DNA of 64,000 nucleotides from Selenomonas sp. AE3005 (GCF_000686945.1 NZ_KK366040.1:124001-188000); one strand, 5' to 3'; shown: positions 26,333 through 34,988, counted from the first letter of the stretch. Program-made: numbers and translations. The notes: generated by a model from the letters alone, not told the origin.

Positions 26333-27007
26333 ATGCCCATTTATAACGCTCCTCTGCTGGCCATAGATGCACAGGAGACCAAACGCTATGCAGGGCTGAT
26401 GAAGGCCCGGGACTTTGCCGCTGAGAAAATTCTGGAGGCCTGCGACAATGCGCGCTTATTGGCCCAGCCGCGGGGCATTTGGGAAATATACGATTATGAC
26501 TGTCAGGCACAAATGATAAAATCACAGCCCAGCTGCCAGCTGCAGGGCAAAAAAATCGGCCAGCACCTGGCCGGCTGTGAAAAAATCATCGCCCTGTCAG
26601 TAACCATCGGTGAAGATGTCGAGGACGATATTTCTGCCCGTTTTAAGGACGGTGAATACACCCTGGCCCTGCTGATGGACGCTGCCGCAACCGCTGCAGT
26701 AGAGCAGATTGCCGACGGTATGGAAAAAGCCCTGGCTCCCAAGATGGCAGCCCAAGGTTTTGCCATGAAATGGCGTTTCAGTCCCGGCTATGGCGACTGG
26801 CCTTTGGAACAGCAGCCGGAACTGCTGCGCCTGGCCCAGGCTGATAAAATCGGCGTCAGCCTCACGACCTCGCTGATGCTGCTGCCCAGGAAAAGTATCA
26901 CCGCCATCATCGGCCTGTACCGCAAACAGGAAAATTCTGTCCCCAGCCACCAACCGGAAAACTGTGCCCTGTGCAGTCAGAAAAACTGTCCGGCACGCAA
27001 AGTTTAA
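26333..27007 (+). CDS. Vitamin B12-dependent methionine synthase activation-domain protein
   Basis: A 224-residue stand-alone version of the MetH C-terminal reactivation domain, which binds S-adenosylmethionine and re-methylates oxidised cobalamin. The signature RFSPGYGDWPLE..P is present (~152-168), with LTTSLMLLPRKSITAIIGL after it, and a Cys-rich tail (CALCSQKNCPA). In E. coli this domain is part of MetH; in many anaerobes it is a separate gene. The MetH gene follows after 27 bases, so the pair forms an operon. The start ATG is chosen by AAGGT nine bases upstream. parS site 4 sits in its leader. Confidence 0.92.
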   Translation: MPIYNAPLLAIDAQETKRYAGLMKARDFAAEKILEACDNARLLAQPRGIWEIYDYDCQAQMIKSQPSCQLQGKKIGQHLAGCEKIIALSVTIGEDVEDDISARFKDGEYTLALLMDAAATAAVEQIADGMEKALAPKMAAQGFAMKWRFSPGYGDWPLEQQPELLRLAQADKIGVSLTTSLMLLPRKSITAIIGLYRKQENSVPSHQPENCALCSQKNCPARKV

Positions 27008-27034
27008 ATTTCTCCATAGAACAGGAGTCAATAT

Positions 27035-29413
27035 ATGAGCAAAATAGAAATCTTTGACGGTGCCATGGGCACCATGCTGCAAGCCGGCGGCCTCCAGCCC
27101 GGAGCTTGCCCGGAACTGATGAATGTAGAAAATCCCGACGTGGTAAAAAACATTCATCGGGCCTACATTGAGGCCGGTGCCACTATCATTGAAACCAATA
27201 CGTTTGGTGCCAGTCCCTTAAAGCTGGAACATTACGGACTGACAGACCGTATGGCTGAACTAAATACAGCAGCGGTTGCCATTGCCAAGGAGGCTGCCCG
27301 GGGCCGGGCTAAAGTTGCCGGTTCCATGGGACCCACCGGCCGCTTTGTTGAACCGCTGGGCGACTTATCCTTTGATGAGGCTTACGACAATTTCTTTGCT
27401 CAGGCCCAGGCGTTAGCTGCTGCCGGAGCAGATTATCTCATTATCGAAACCTGCATTGATATTCAGGAAATGCGCGCGGCCCTGCTGGCAGCGAAAGCAG
27501 CCTGCAATATTCCCGTAATCTGTCAGCTCTCCTACAGCGAAGACGGCCGCACGGTTACAGGTACTGACCCGCAAGCCGCCGCAATTCTCCTCGACGCTAT
27601 GGGCGCGGATATCATCGGTGTAAACTGTTCCCTCGGCCCGGAGGAACTGGTCCCCATTGTCAAAACGCTGGCGGAAAACTGCAACTGTCCAATAAGTGTA
27701 CTGCCTAATGCCGGTATGCCCTACCTTAAAGACGGCGAAACCGTCTTTCCCATGGGGCCTGCGGACTTTGGCCAATGGGGCGTAAAGCTGCTGGAGGCTG
27801 GTGCCACCTATTTGGGAGGCTGCTGCGGCACCACCCCTGAACACATCAGAGAACTGGCCAAAGCTGTAAAAGGCCAGCCCCTGCCCAAACGAAAAAAACA
27901 GGCCAAAAAACTATGGCTCACCAGCCGCAGCAAGGCTGTCTGCATTGACAAAGAGCTGCCCACCCGCCTGATTGGCGAACGTATCAATCCTACAGGCCGC
28001 AAAAAACTGGCAGCAGAAATCCGTGAAGGCTCCCTGCTGGGTGTAAAAAAAGAGGCCGTCAATCAGGTCAAAGCCGGCGCCCACCTCCTTGATGTAAATA
28101 TGGGTGTTGGCGGCATTGACCAGGCCGCCGCCATGCAAAAGGCCATTACTGAAATTGCCCAGCTTACAGATGCACCGCTGGCCATCGATACCAGCGACGC
28201 CCAGGCTCTGGAGGCCGGACTCAAAGCCTATCCCGGCCGTGCCCTCATTAACTCCGTCAGCTATGAACCGGAACGGATTGCCGAATTCCTGCCTTTGGCT
28301 AAAAAATACGGCGCTGCTATTCTCTGTCTGCCCATTACCCCTGATGGCGTACCTAAGACCGCCGAAGAACGCATTGACGTCATGCATAAAATCATCGCTG
28401 CAGCCAAAGAGCAGGGCCTTGATGATGGCGATTTCCTGCTGGACGCTTTGGTCATGACAGTTTCTGCTGATAAAAGTGCCTGCTACGAAGTCCTCATCAC
28501 CCTGCAGATGTACCGCGAACGCTTTGGCTATCCCACCACCATGGGCCTGTCCAATATTTCCTTTGGCCTGCCAAACCGGCCGCTGATAAACAGCACCTTC
28601 TTCGCCATGTGTCTGGCAGCCGGCCTTGATGCTCCCATCATGAATCCCTATGATGAGTCCATGCAGAATACGCTTATGGCTGCCGCCGCCCTGCTGGCTG
28701 ATGACCCCAATGGACTTGCCTACAGCAAAAACGCCGCGAATCTGGCCGCACCTAAGGGAGCTGCCACCGCCAAAGTAACGGAACTGACACCACTGGCAGC
28801 CATCAAACAGGCCGTTATTGATGGCGAAAAGGACGAAGTTCCTATATTGGTAGAAAATGCCCTCAAAGCCGGCATAGATGCCAATACCATCACCGAACAG
28901 GCCCTCACCGCCGCCATGACCGATATTGGTGTCGACTTTGGTGCCGGGCGCATGTTCCTGCCACAGGTACTGCTCTCTGCCGAAACCATGCGGGCTGCTT
29001 TTAACAAAATCAAAGAATTGACACCCGTAAGCCAATCCCCGGAACAGGGCACCGTCGTTATCGCCACTGTCAAAGGTGATGTCCATGACCTCGGCAAGAA
29101 TATCACCGGCGCCCTGTTGGCCAACAGCGGCTTTAAACTCATCGACCTGGGCAAGGACGTGGACAGCACGGAAATAGTCAAAGCTGCTATCGAAAACAAA
29201 GCCGATATCGTCGGCCTCTGTGCCTTGATGACCACCACCATGGTACAGATTGACAAAGTTATCGAGGACTTGAAAACTGCCGGTTGTGCAGCCAAAGTTA
29301 TGGTCGGCGGTGCCGCTGTCACCCAGGAATACGCTGACAGTGCCGGTGCTGATGCCTACGCTCCCGACGGCGTAAAAGCCGTGGAACTGGCCAAAGAACT
29401 GGTCAAAAAATAA
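27035..29413 (+). CDS. metH: Cobalamin-dependent methionine synthase (without activation domain)
   Basis: A 792-residue enzyme that moves a methyl group from methyltetrahydrofolate via cobalamin to homocysteine. Domains in order: homocysteine methyltransferase (1-~285; zinc Cys in VNCSLG and GGCCGTTPEH), pterin-binding domain (~305-560; LIGERINPTGRKKL, LLDVNMG), helical cap and cobalamin-binding domain (~590-792; GDVHDLGKNI with the cobalt-ligand His, then LCALMTTTM and GGAAVTQEYA). The usual fourth, reactivation domain is absent and is supplied by the upstream gene. ACAGGAG precedes the ATG. Confidence 0.96.
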   Translation: MSKIEIFDGAMGTMLQAGGLQPGACPELMNVENPDVVKNIHRAYIEAGATIIETNTFGASPLKLEHYGLTDRMAELNTAAVAIAKEAARGRAKVAGSMGPTGRFVEPLGDLSFDEAYDNFFAQAQALAAAGADYLIIETCIDIQEMRAALLAAKAACNIPVICQLSYSEDGRTVTGTDPQAAAILLDAMGADIIGVNCSLGPEELVPIVKTLAENCNCPISVLPNAGMPYLKDGETVFPMGPADFGQWGVKLLEAGATYLGGCCGTTPEHIRELAKAVKGQPLPKRKKQAKKLWLTSRSKAVCIDKELPTRLIGERINPTGRKKLAAEIREGSLLGVKKEAVNQVKAGAHLLDVNMGVGGIDQAAAMQKAITEIAQLTDAPLAIDTSDAQALEAGLKAYPGRALINSVSYEPERIAEFLPLAKKYGAAILCLPITPDGVPKTAEERIDVMHKIIAAAKEQGLDDGDFLLDALVMTVSADKSACYEVLITLQMYRERFGYPTTMGLSNISFGLPNRPLINSTFFAMCLAAGLDAPIMNPYDESMQNTLMAAAALLADDPNGLAYSKNAANLAAPKGAATAKVTELTPLAAIKQAVIDGEKDEVPILVENALKAGIDANTITEQALTAAMTDIGVDFGAGRMFLPQVLLSAETMRAAFNKIKELTPVSQSPEQGTVVIATVKGDVHDLGKNITGALLANSGFKLIDLGKDVDSTEIVKAAIENKADIVGLCALMTTTMVQIDKVIEDLKTAGCAAKVMVGGAAVTQEYADSAGADAYAPDGVKAVELAKELVKK

Positions 29414-29419
29414 TGCACG

Positions 29420-29450
29420 AAAAAAGACTGTGAAGTACACAGTCTTTTTT
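29420..29450. terminator. Bidirectional terminator between metH and pfkA
   Basis: AAAAAAGACTGTG pairs with CACAGTCTTTTTT around AAGTA; it serves both convergent genes. Confidence 0.92.
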
Positions 29451-29472
29451 GGTATGTTAAATTCAGCTTTGC

Positions 29473-30435
29473 TTAGAACAGTACCTTGGCCAGGTGCAGG
29501 TATTCCGGGTCAAGCTGCTTTTTATTGTTTACGGAGTCATGCAGGTCAATGGATACTACGCGGCCTTTGCTGAAACCGAATACTACGTCAGACAGACCGG
29601 AGATAAGAGCCAAGGCAGCCTGCTCGCCGAGCTGGCTGGCGCGTACACGGTCGATAACCGTCGGTGAACCACCGCGCTGAATGTGGCCCAATACCGTTAC
29701 ACGCGTATCAAGTTCCGTCTTCTGGGCAATGAAGTCACCAATTTCCTGCGCATTGCCGGCACCTTCAGCTACAACCACGAGGATATAACGCTTGCCCTGA
29801 GCATAAGCGTCCTTCATATCATCGCAGAGCTTTTCCAAATCATATTCTTCTTCCGGTACGAGAATGTACTCAGCACCGCCGGAAATACCGGCCACCAGTG
29901 CCAGCCATCCCGAACTGCGGCCCATAACTTCCATAACGATGACACGACGATGGGCCGAAGCCGTGTCACGTAACTTATTGATGGCATCAATGATGGTATT
30001 GGCTGCCGTGTCACAGCCAATCGTATAGTCAGAACCCCAAACGTCATTATCAATCGTGCCCGGCAGGCCTACGATAGGAATACCAGTTTCCTGTGACAGC
30101 AGGGACGCACCACGGAGAGAACCGTCACCGCCGATAACGCACAAGCCCTGAATACCACGGTCTACCAAATGCTGATAGCCGAGCATACGGCCTTCCGGCG
30201 TTTTCCAGCGTTTGCAGCGAGCCGTTCCCAGGAACGTACCACCGCGCTGAATGATGTCACCAACGTCCTTGGATTTCATCTCGAACATATTTTCTTCCAG
30301 CAGACCATGGTAACCATCGCGGATACCCCAAACCTTAACGCCCTCATACAGAGCCGTACGTACAACAGCACGGGCAGCTGCGTTCATACCAGGGCTATCG
30401 CCGCCGCTAGTCATGACTGCAATACTTTTAAGCAT
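29473..30435 (-). CDS. pfkA: 6-phosphofructokinase
   Basis: A 320-residue ATP-dependent phosphofructokinase, making fructose-1,6-bisphosphate in glycolysis. Motifs: TSGGDSPGMNAA (ATP site, ~8-19), IGGDGSLRGA (~101), PGTIDNDVWGSDYTIG with catalytic Asp (~125), MEVMGRSSGW (~168) and LGHIQRGGSPT (~245). Length and motifs are those of the bacterial group regulated by PEP and ADP. The ATG at 30435 follows AGGGGGA; longer in-frame extensions lack a ribosome site. Single gene, convergent with metH. Confidence 0.97.
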   Translation of the reverse strand: MLKSIAVMTSGGDSPGMNAAARAVVRTALYEGVKVWGIRDGYHGLLEENMFEMKSKDVGDIIQRGGTFLGTARCKRWKTPEGRMLGYQHLVDRGIQGLCVIGGDGSLRGASLLSQETGIPIVGLPGTIDNDVWGSDYTIGCDTAANTIIDAINKLRDTASAHRRVIVMEVMGRSSGWLALVAGISGGAEYILVPEEEYDLEKLCDDMKDAYAQGKRYILVVVAEGAGNAQEIGDFIAQKTELDTRVTVLGHIQRGGSPTVIDRVRASQLGEQAALALISGLSDVVFGFSKGRVVSIDLHDSVNNKKQLDPEYLHLAKVLF

Positions 30436-30641
30436 AATAGAAGTTCCCCCTTGAAATATGAGCAATCTGTAGCAAGTATTCGTTACTACGAGTAAAATCA
30501 AACCTCACTAATCCTTATCATACCATAAAAAGAAGAAATCTAACAGAAATTTTTTCAAGTTTACGCTAAGTTAAGTCTAAAAGGCAGCCAAGCATATCTT
30601 ACTATTTTCCCTGACCTGCACTGCAATATCCGATTCGCCTC

Positions 30642-30670
30642 TTGACAACCGCCTGCTTTTCATGTTAAAT
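30642..30670 (+). promoter_or_regulatory. Promoter of the ZTP riboswitch and AICAR transformylase
   Basis: TTGACA (30642-30647) and TTAAAT (30665-30670) with 17-base spacing, just ahead of the riboswitch. Confidence 0.75.
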
Positions 30671-30677
30671 TTTTCGT

Positions 30678-30776
30678 AGTTGATGCCGTGCAACTGACGG
30701 AAGTGGATAACCACAGGGAGCACGGGGAAGATAAGCCGACCGTCTGGGTGAACACCTGGATTTGTGTCGGCTTTTT
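30678..30776 (+). ncRNA. ZTP (pfl) riboswitch with expression-platform terminator
   Basis: The leader contains the pfl-motif elements in order: GCCGTGCAACTGACGGAAGTGG, split here as GCCGTGCAACTGACGG and AAGTGGATAACCAC, then AGGGAGCACGG, a linker, and the pseudoknot strand CCGTCTGGG (consensus CCGCCUGGGC). A terminator stem AAGCCGAC/GTCGGCTT followed by TTT overlaps the pseudoknot strand, so ligand binding can prevent termination. ZTP riboswitches sense the folate-stress alarmone ZTP/ZMP and turn on purine or one-carbon genes; the gene downstream consumes ZMP (AICAR), which fits. The remaining sequence of the 364-base gap is the pfkA upstream region. Confidence 0.93.
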
Positions 30777-30799
30777 ACGTTATATAAAGGAGAATAGCA

Positions 30800-31969
30800 A
30801 TGACAGAAATGGAACTGAAATACGGCTGCAACCCCAACCAAAAACCTGCCAAGGTATTTTGTGAAAACGGCCTGCCCTTTACGGTACTCAATGGCAAACC
30901 TGGCTATATCAACCTGTTGGACGCATTAAACAGCTGGCAGCTGGTACGTGAACTCAAGGAAGCCACCGGCCTGCCGGCAGCCGCCTCCTTTAAGCATGTC
31001 AGCCCGGCAGGTGCCGCCGTTGCTGTTCCCCTGTCGGAAACCTTACAGAAAACATATTTCGTTGAAGGCGTAGAACTCAGCCCGGTAGCTACCGCTTATA
31101 TCCGCGCCCGTGGTGCTGACCGCATGTCCTCTTATGGCGACTTTGTGGCCCTGTCTGACGAATGCGATGCCCAGACGGCAAGTTTCCTCAAACGCGAAGT
31201 TTCTGATGGCATTATTGCCCCCTCCTATTCGCCGGAGGCTTTGGAAATTTTAAAATCCAAACGCAAGGGCACTTATCTTGTCATTCAGATGGACGAAAAC
31301 TATCAGCCGGCACCGCTGGAACAAAAACAAGTATTTGGCATTACCTTTGAGCAGCAGCGCAACGATATCAAACTCACTGCTGACTGCCTGACAGAAATCC
31401 CCACGGCCAACAAAGACCTGCCCGAGGCTGCCAAACGCGACCTGCTCATTGCTTTAATCACCTTGAAATACACGCAGTCCAATTCCGTATGCTATGCCAA
31501 AGACGGACAGGCTATCGGCATTGGCGCCGGTCAACAGTCCCGTGTACATTGCACGCGTCTGGCTGGCAGCAAGGCCGATATCTGGTATCTGCGCCAGTGC
31601 CCCAAGGTTATGAACCTGCCCTTCAAAGACGAAGTACGCCGCCCGGACAGGGACAATGCCATTGATGTATACGTTGGCGAAGAAAGCGAAGACCTCTTAA
31701 CGGACGGCAACTGGGAACATCTGTTCACCGAAAAGCCTGCCCCCCTCACCCGTGAGGAAAAGAAAGCCTGGCTGGCTACCCAGACTGGTGTTTCCCTGGG
31801 CTCTGACGCCTTCTTCCCCTTTGGTGACAATATCGAACGCGCCCGTAAAAGCGGTGTAAGCTACATCGCCCAGGCAGGCGGCTCTATCCGTGACGATAAT
31901 GTTATCGCCACCTGCGACAAGTACAATATGACCATGGCTATGACGCATATTCGCTTGTTCCATCACTAA
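30800..31969 (+). CDS. Stand-alone AICAR transformylase (PurH C-terminal domain only)
   Basis: A 389-residue phosphoribosylaminoimidazolecarboxamide formyltransferase, which formylates AICAR (ZMP) using 10-formyl-tetrahydrofolate. Catalytic Lys-His occurs in SFKHVSPAGAA (~63-73), and the family segments GAGQQSRVHCTRLAG (~247) and AFFPFGDNIERA (~335) are present. Bifunctional PurH is ~510 residues with an N-terminal IMP cyclohydrolase; that domain is missing here, so ring closure must be done by another protein. AAAGGAG precedes the ATG. Expression is under the ZTP riboswitch directly upstream, whose ligand is this enzyme's substrate or its triphosphate. Confidence 0.93.
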   Translation: MTEMELKYGCNPNQKPAKVFCENGLPFTVLNGKPGYINLLDALNSWQLVRELKEATGLPAAASFKHVSPAGAAVAVPLSETLQKTYFVEGVELSPVATAYIRARGADRMSSYGDFVALSDECDAQTASFLKREVSDGIIAPSYSPEALEILKSKRKGTYLVIQMDENYQPAPLEQKQVFGITFEQQRNDIKLTADCLTEIPTANKDLPEAAKRDLLIALITLKYTQSNSVCYAKDGQAIGIGAGQQSRVHCTRLAGSKADIWYLRQCPKVMNLPFKDEVRRPDRDNAIDVYVGEESEDLLTDGNWEHLFTEKPAPLTREEKKAWLATQTGVSLGSDAFFPFGDNIERARKSGVSYIAQAGGSIRDDNVIATCDKYNMTMAMTHIRLFHH

Positions 31970-32005
31970 TCAGTTACCCCGTTCTTACTTATATACACAC
32001 ACAGC

Positions 32006-32040
32006 AAAATCGCTGGCGGCTAACCGTCAGCGATTTTTGT
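32006..32040. terminator. Terminator between convergent genes
   Basis: AAAATCGCTGGCGG pairs with CCGTCAGCGATTTT (one mismatch) and is followed by TTGT. Confidence 0.88.
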
Positions 32041-32054
32041 CTGTTTTTATTCTA

Positions 32055-32717
32055 TTACAGGGAAACTCTGAACCAGTCCTCCAGCACATCACGTACACTC
32101 TTATGCTTTGGCCAGAGGTTGTCGCCCTTCTTCACTTCTTTTAATACCCTGGTATAGATTTCATCTTCCAGGGAGCCGGACACAAGATTTTCCCAGTTTC
32201 TTACACTATAGGGACGTTCCTTAGCAGTGTTATCCGGCCGCCCGGATACTTCCAACTCACTGAGGAACTGTATCTGCTTAGTTTTAGGCCGCAGGTAATA
32301 ATGCTCCAAAAAGTATTTCTGCGGATAGCTGTATTCCTCATCAGAATCAACCTTCACGAGTTTAATCCACACGTCGAGTATTTCCTCTGACTCCGAATAG
32401 GGGATATTTTTCCAATGCGCATTCTGGGAGTCAAGAAAATAGGCAAAACCATTATCCTCAAACAGGTAAACATAGCGTACCTTCTTTTTGTCCGTACTTT
32501 GCCCATTAGCCTGCTGCTCACGCTCCATAGCCTTGGACAAAGGGCCTTTTTCTACGCTGTCCTCCTGCTTATTAAACCAATCATCAGCATGACTGGTATC
32601 CGAAGAAATCTCGGTACTTTTTATCTCTTCCGGCTCCTCCGCCGCCTGAACCGTCAAAGGCATACACAGGCATAATGCCAGAAAACTGCCAACTGCCAAG
32701 CCCTGCCACTTAAACAT
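32055..32717 (-). CDS. Secreted protein of unknown function
   Basis: A 220-residue protein with a clear signal peptide (hydrophobic VGSFLALCLCMPLTV, cleavage probably after QAA). The mature part is acidic at first (EEPEEIKSTEISSD), then forms a mixed-charge domain with many Tyr and Lys (RYVYLFEDNGFAYFLDS, YPQKYFLEHYYLRPKTKQIQ). This looks like a small domain of the kind seen in envelope proteins of Negativicutes, but no family is recognised. The ATG at 32717 is preceded by GAGGTGGG; longer starts lack one. It is a lone gene before repeat A copy 3. Confidence 0.75.
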   Translation of the reverse strand: MFKWQGLAVGSFLALCLCMPLTVQAAEEPEEIKSTEISSDTSHADDWFNKQEDSVEKGPLSKAMEREQQANGQSTDKKKVRYVYLFEDNGFAYFLDSQNAHWKNIPYSESEEILDVWIKLVKVDSDEEYSYPQKYFLEHYYLRPKTKQIQFLSELEVSGRPDNTAKERPYSVRNWENLVSGSLEDEIYTRVLKEVKKGDNLWPKHKSVRDVLEDWFRVSL

Positions 32718-33313
32718 TTTCCCACCTCTATTCACAGCCATATTATCCTGCTCATGTATTTTATGTATTCTCCATCAGTGGCAAATATCCTTTTCCCTCA
32801 CATGAGGAAAATTGCAGTTTGACGCTCAGTGCCTGCCTTATTTTATTTGTTACAGCGCAGTCGGGTGGAGGTGGTAATACTTTTCGCTGTTCCACTAAAT
32901 GTCCCACCAGCAAACGATTGAGCTTTTTAGCGACCTTGCGCCGGGCAGGCCAGCGGCGCGTATGTTCATCTCATTTTCCAGTAACTGTTGTTTGTGGGCC
33001 AGTCCTCACTGCGTTCGGACAGTCGTTCCACTGCGAAAAGCATCACCACCTCCGCCCTAAGCAACGCCCGTATAAAATGATTCTCTCGCAGTGACAGGGT
33101 ACAAGTACATCGATGTTCTTGTAACGGGAGCAACGGGTTCGTAGCAATTGTAAATACCTTAGCTGGGGGCGAACGGGGGAGTGATTTTTATGCGGGGAGC
33201 GACTGCCTGAGATAATATGTAGTGACCTCCAATTGCAAGCATCGTGGATTTACCTGTATGATACAAATATAACCAAATCAACAGGATTTACCGCATACAA
33301 ATGGAGGTCACTT

Positions 33314-34429
33314 ATGAAAAGTATAGTATATGTCGGGATGGATGTCCACTCTTCAAATTACACGCTTTCCTGCTACATGGTAGAAAATGACAGATGCTTT
33401 GCAACAGTTCAGATAGAGCCAGACTATATGGAAATCTTGAAGTATCTTGCCAAAGTTCAGGAAAACATCGGTGAACCATGTGAATTTCGCTGTGGCTATG
33501 AGGCTGGCTGTTTGGGGTATAGCCTTTACCATCAACTGACAGACCATGGTGTGGACTGCACTATCCTTGCGCCAACAACTATGCCCATTTATAAGAAAAA
33601 TGAAATCAAGACGGATAAACGTGATGCAATGAAAATTGCACGCTGTCTCGCATTCAACACATATCGTGCGGTATATATCCCCACCAAGGAAGATTCTAAT
33701 ACGAAAGAATATATCCGCATGAGAGATGCTCATAAACGTGCCTTAAAAACGGTAAAGCAGCAAATTACGGCATTCTGCCTGCGTTACGATTTTCGCTACA
33801 CAGGTGGCAAAACTTATTGGACATTGAAGCATATTGCTTGGCTGAGAAGCCTTGAAATGGATGCTTTAATGCGCGAGATATTGGACGAATATATCCAAAC
33901 CTACCAGAGCCTTATGAACAAGCTGGAAAGATTTGACAGAAGAATCGAAGAACTCGCTGGTGGAACTTCGTATGCTGACAAGGTGAAGAAACTTTCCAGC
34001 TTGATTGGTATACGTACACATACCGCGCTGGCATTAGTGGTAGAAAGCGGTGACTTTGCGCGCTTTGCAAAAGCAAACCAGTACGCAGCCTTTCTAGGTC
34101 TTGTCCCCGGGGAGAAATCCAGTGGTGAAAAGCAAAATCGTACAAGTATAACAAAGGCAGGAAATAGTCATCTGAGAAGATTGTTGACTGAAGCCGCACA
34201 ATGTTACGGACGGGGACGCATAGGCTATAAATCAAAAGCCCTAAAAGCACGTCAATACGGCAATACGACAGAAACGATAGGATATGCAGATAAAGCCAAT
34301 GAGCGTTTGAGAAGAAAATATTACCACATGGTTTTGAAAAATAATAAGAAGCATAACGTAGCCGTAACAGCAGTGGCACGAGAATTGGCTTGCTTTATCT
34401 GGGGGATGATGACAGAACATATCGCCTGA
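33314..34429 (+). CDS. IS110-family (IS1111 group) transposase
   Basis: A 371-residue DEDD-type recombinase. The N-terminal RuvC-like DEDD domain starts YVGMDVHSSNYTLSCY with the first catalytic Asp, has the Glu in CGYEAGCLGYSLY and Asp residues in IKTDKRDAMKIAR; a long helical part leads to the C-terminal transposase_20 domain (SLIGIRTHTALALVVESGDF, then FLGLVPGEKSSGEK and TKAGNSHLRRLLTEAA), with the conserved Ser candidate in KAGNS. These enzymes act with a bridge RNA rather than cutting by a DDE mechanism. GGAGG is 6 bases before the ATG. The reading frame is full length, so the element may be active. Confidence 0.95.
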   Translation: MKSIVYVGMDVHSSNYTLSCYMVENDRCFATVQIEPDYMEILKYLAKVQENIGEPCEFRCGYEAGCLGYSLYHQLTDHGVDCTILAPTTMPIYKKNEIKTDKRDAMKIARCLAFNTYRAVYIPTKEDSNTKEYIRMRDAHKRALKTVKQQITAFCLRYDFRYTGGKTYWTLKHIAWLRSLEMDALMREILDEYIQTYQSLMNKLERFDRRIEELAGGTSYADKVKKLSSLIGIRTHTALALVVESGDFARFAKANQYAAFLGLVPGEKSSGEKQNRTSITKAGNSHLRRLLTEAAQCYGRGRIGYKSKALKARQYGNTTETIGYADKANERLRRKYYHMVLKNNKKHNVAVTAVARELACFIWGMMTEHIA

Positions 34430-34439
34430 CTAAAGTAAT

Positions 34440-34680
34440 TTATAAACTGCTGAAAGGTATCTTGAAAAGACTTTGGCATAGCTGAGCAATGTTTAGTGAT
34501 CTACGACTGCGCTGAGTTGACACAATGAAATGTGATTCACGATCTGAGATAGTAGCACTTACGGCGAAACCATTACACTGAGGTAACCAATCCACGTATA
34601 ACAGAGTGGCAATGCCGGGAACTATGTTATCTAAGGTCTTTTCAAAATGCCTTTTGGCAGAGATAGAAATCGGTGCTTGA
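34440..34680 (+). ncRNA. Predicted bridge RNA (seekRNA) of the IS
   Basis: Noncoding tail downstream of the transposase, where IS1111 elements encode their guide RNA. A long-range stem TTGAAAAGACTT (34462-34473) pairs with AAGGTCTTTTCAA (34633-34645, one bulge) and encloses two guide regions. Target guides: CTGAGC (34482-34487) equals the target's left side, CTGCGCT (34507-34513) is complementary to its right side AGCGCAG. Donor guides: ATAACAGA (34598-34605), in the loop of a CCAC/GTGG hairpin, equals the element's right end plus core, and TTATCT (34627-34632) is complementary to core plus left end AGATAA. All four include the AG core. Exact RNA ends are not known; matches are 6-8 bases. Confidence 0.75.
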
Positions 34681-34910
34681 CAAAGGTCACTACATAACAG
34701 CGCAGCGAAGGCCGGCACACTGTAGTACGCAGCTAAGCAACTACGCTGAAAGTAGCGCCGTTGGCCTGCCCAGCGCAGGTAACTGGACAGTGCTATTTTG
34801 CTAGGTGTGCCGTTCAGCGGAGGCAGAAAAATCACTCCCCCGTGAACCCCATGCATGTATTAACGGGATACTTTTAAGAACTACTTAACCGTCAAACTGC
34901 AATTTAACAA

Positions 34911-34940
34911 AAGTCTGTTGACATTTTCGTCAACAGACTT
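34911..34940 (-). terminator. Terminator of the 34989-35996 gene
   Basis: A 12-bp perfect stem (AAGTCTGTTGAC/GTCAACAGACTT) followed on the minus strand by TTTTGTT. Confidence 0.85.
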
Positions 34941-34988
34941 TCGTATCTGTTAGTGATAATATCATTACATCAAATATAATCACTACTT

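Larger units (their letters stand above)
33212..34700 (+). mobile_element. IS1111-type (IS110 family) insertion sequence
   Basis: About 1489 bases inserted in repeat A at GCCTGAG/CGCAGCG. The uninterrupted sequence in copies 1 and 2 defines the junctions: an AG dinucleotide is present at both ends (33210-33211 and 34699-34700) and once in the empty site. Subterminal 13-bp perfect inverted repeats (TATGTAGTGACCT at 33216-33228; complement at 34684-34696) are the hallmark of the IS1111 subgroup. It carries one transposase gene and about 270 bases of downstream noncoding sequence that looks like the guide RNA of this family. No target-site duplication beyond the shared core, as usual for IS110. 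Confidence 0.93.
32812..34902 (+). repeat. 600-bp interspersed repeat 'A', copy 3, split by an IS
   Basis: Same orientation as copy 1, running from TTGCAGTTTGACG (32812) to CGTCAAACTGCAA or its variant (34902). An IS1111-type element lies within it; removing 33212-34700 leaves about 602 bases, matching copies 1 and 2 (601 and 600). The left part (32812-33211) carries module 1 and the beginning of module 2; the right part (34701-34902) carries the rest of module 2. Confidence 0.88.

Noticed and set aside
30704-30714. GTGGATAACC in the pfkA-AICAR transformylase gap as a DnaA box
   Set aside because: It is part of the AAGTGGATAACCAC stem of the ZTP riboswitch.
2575-34902. CRISPR array or integron-like array from the recurrent repeats
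   Set aside because: Copies are hundreds of bases long, far apart and in mixed orientation; there are no regular spacers and no cas or integrase genes.
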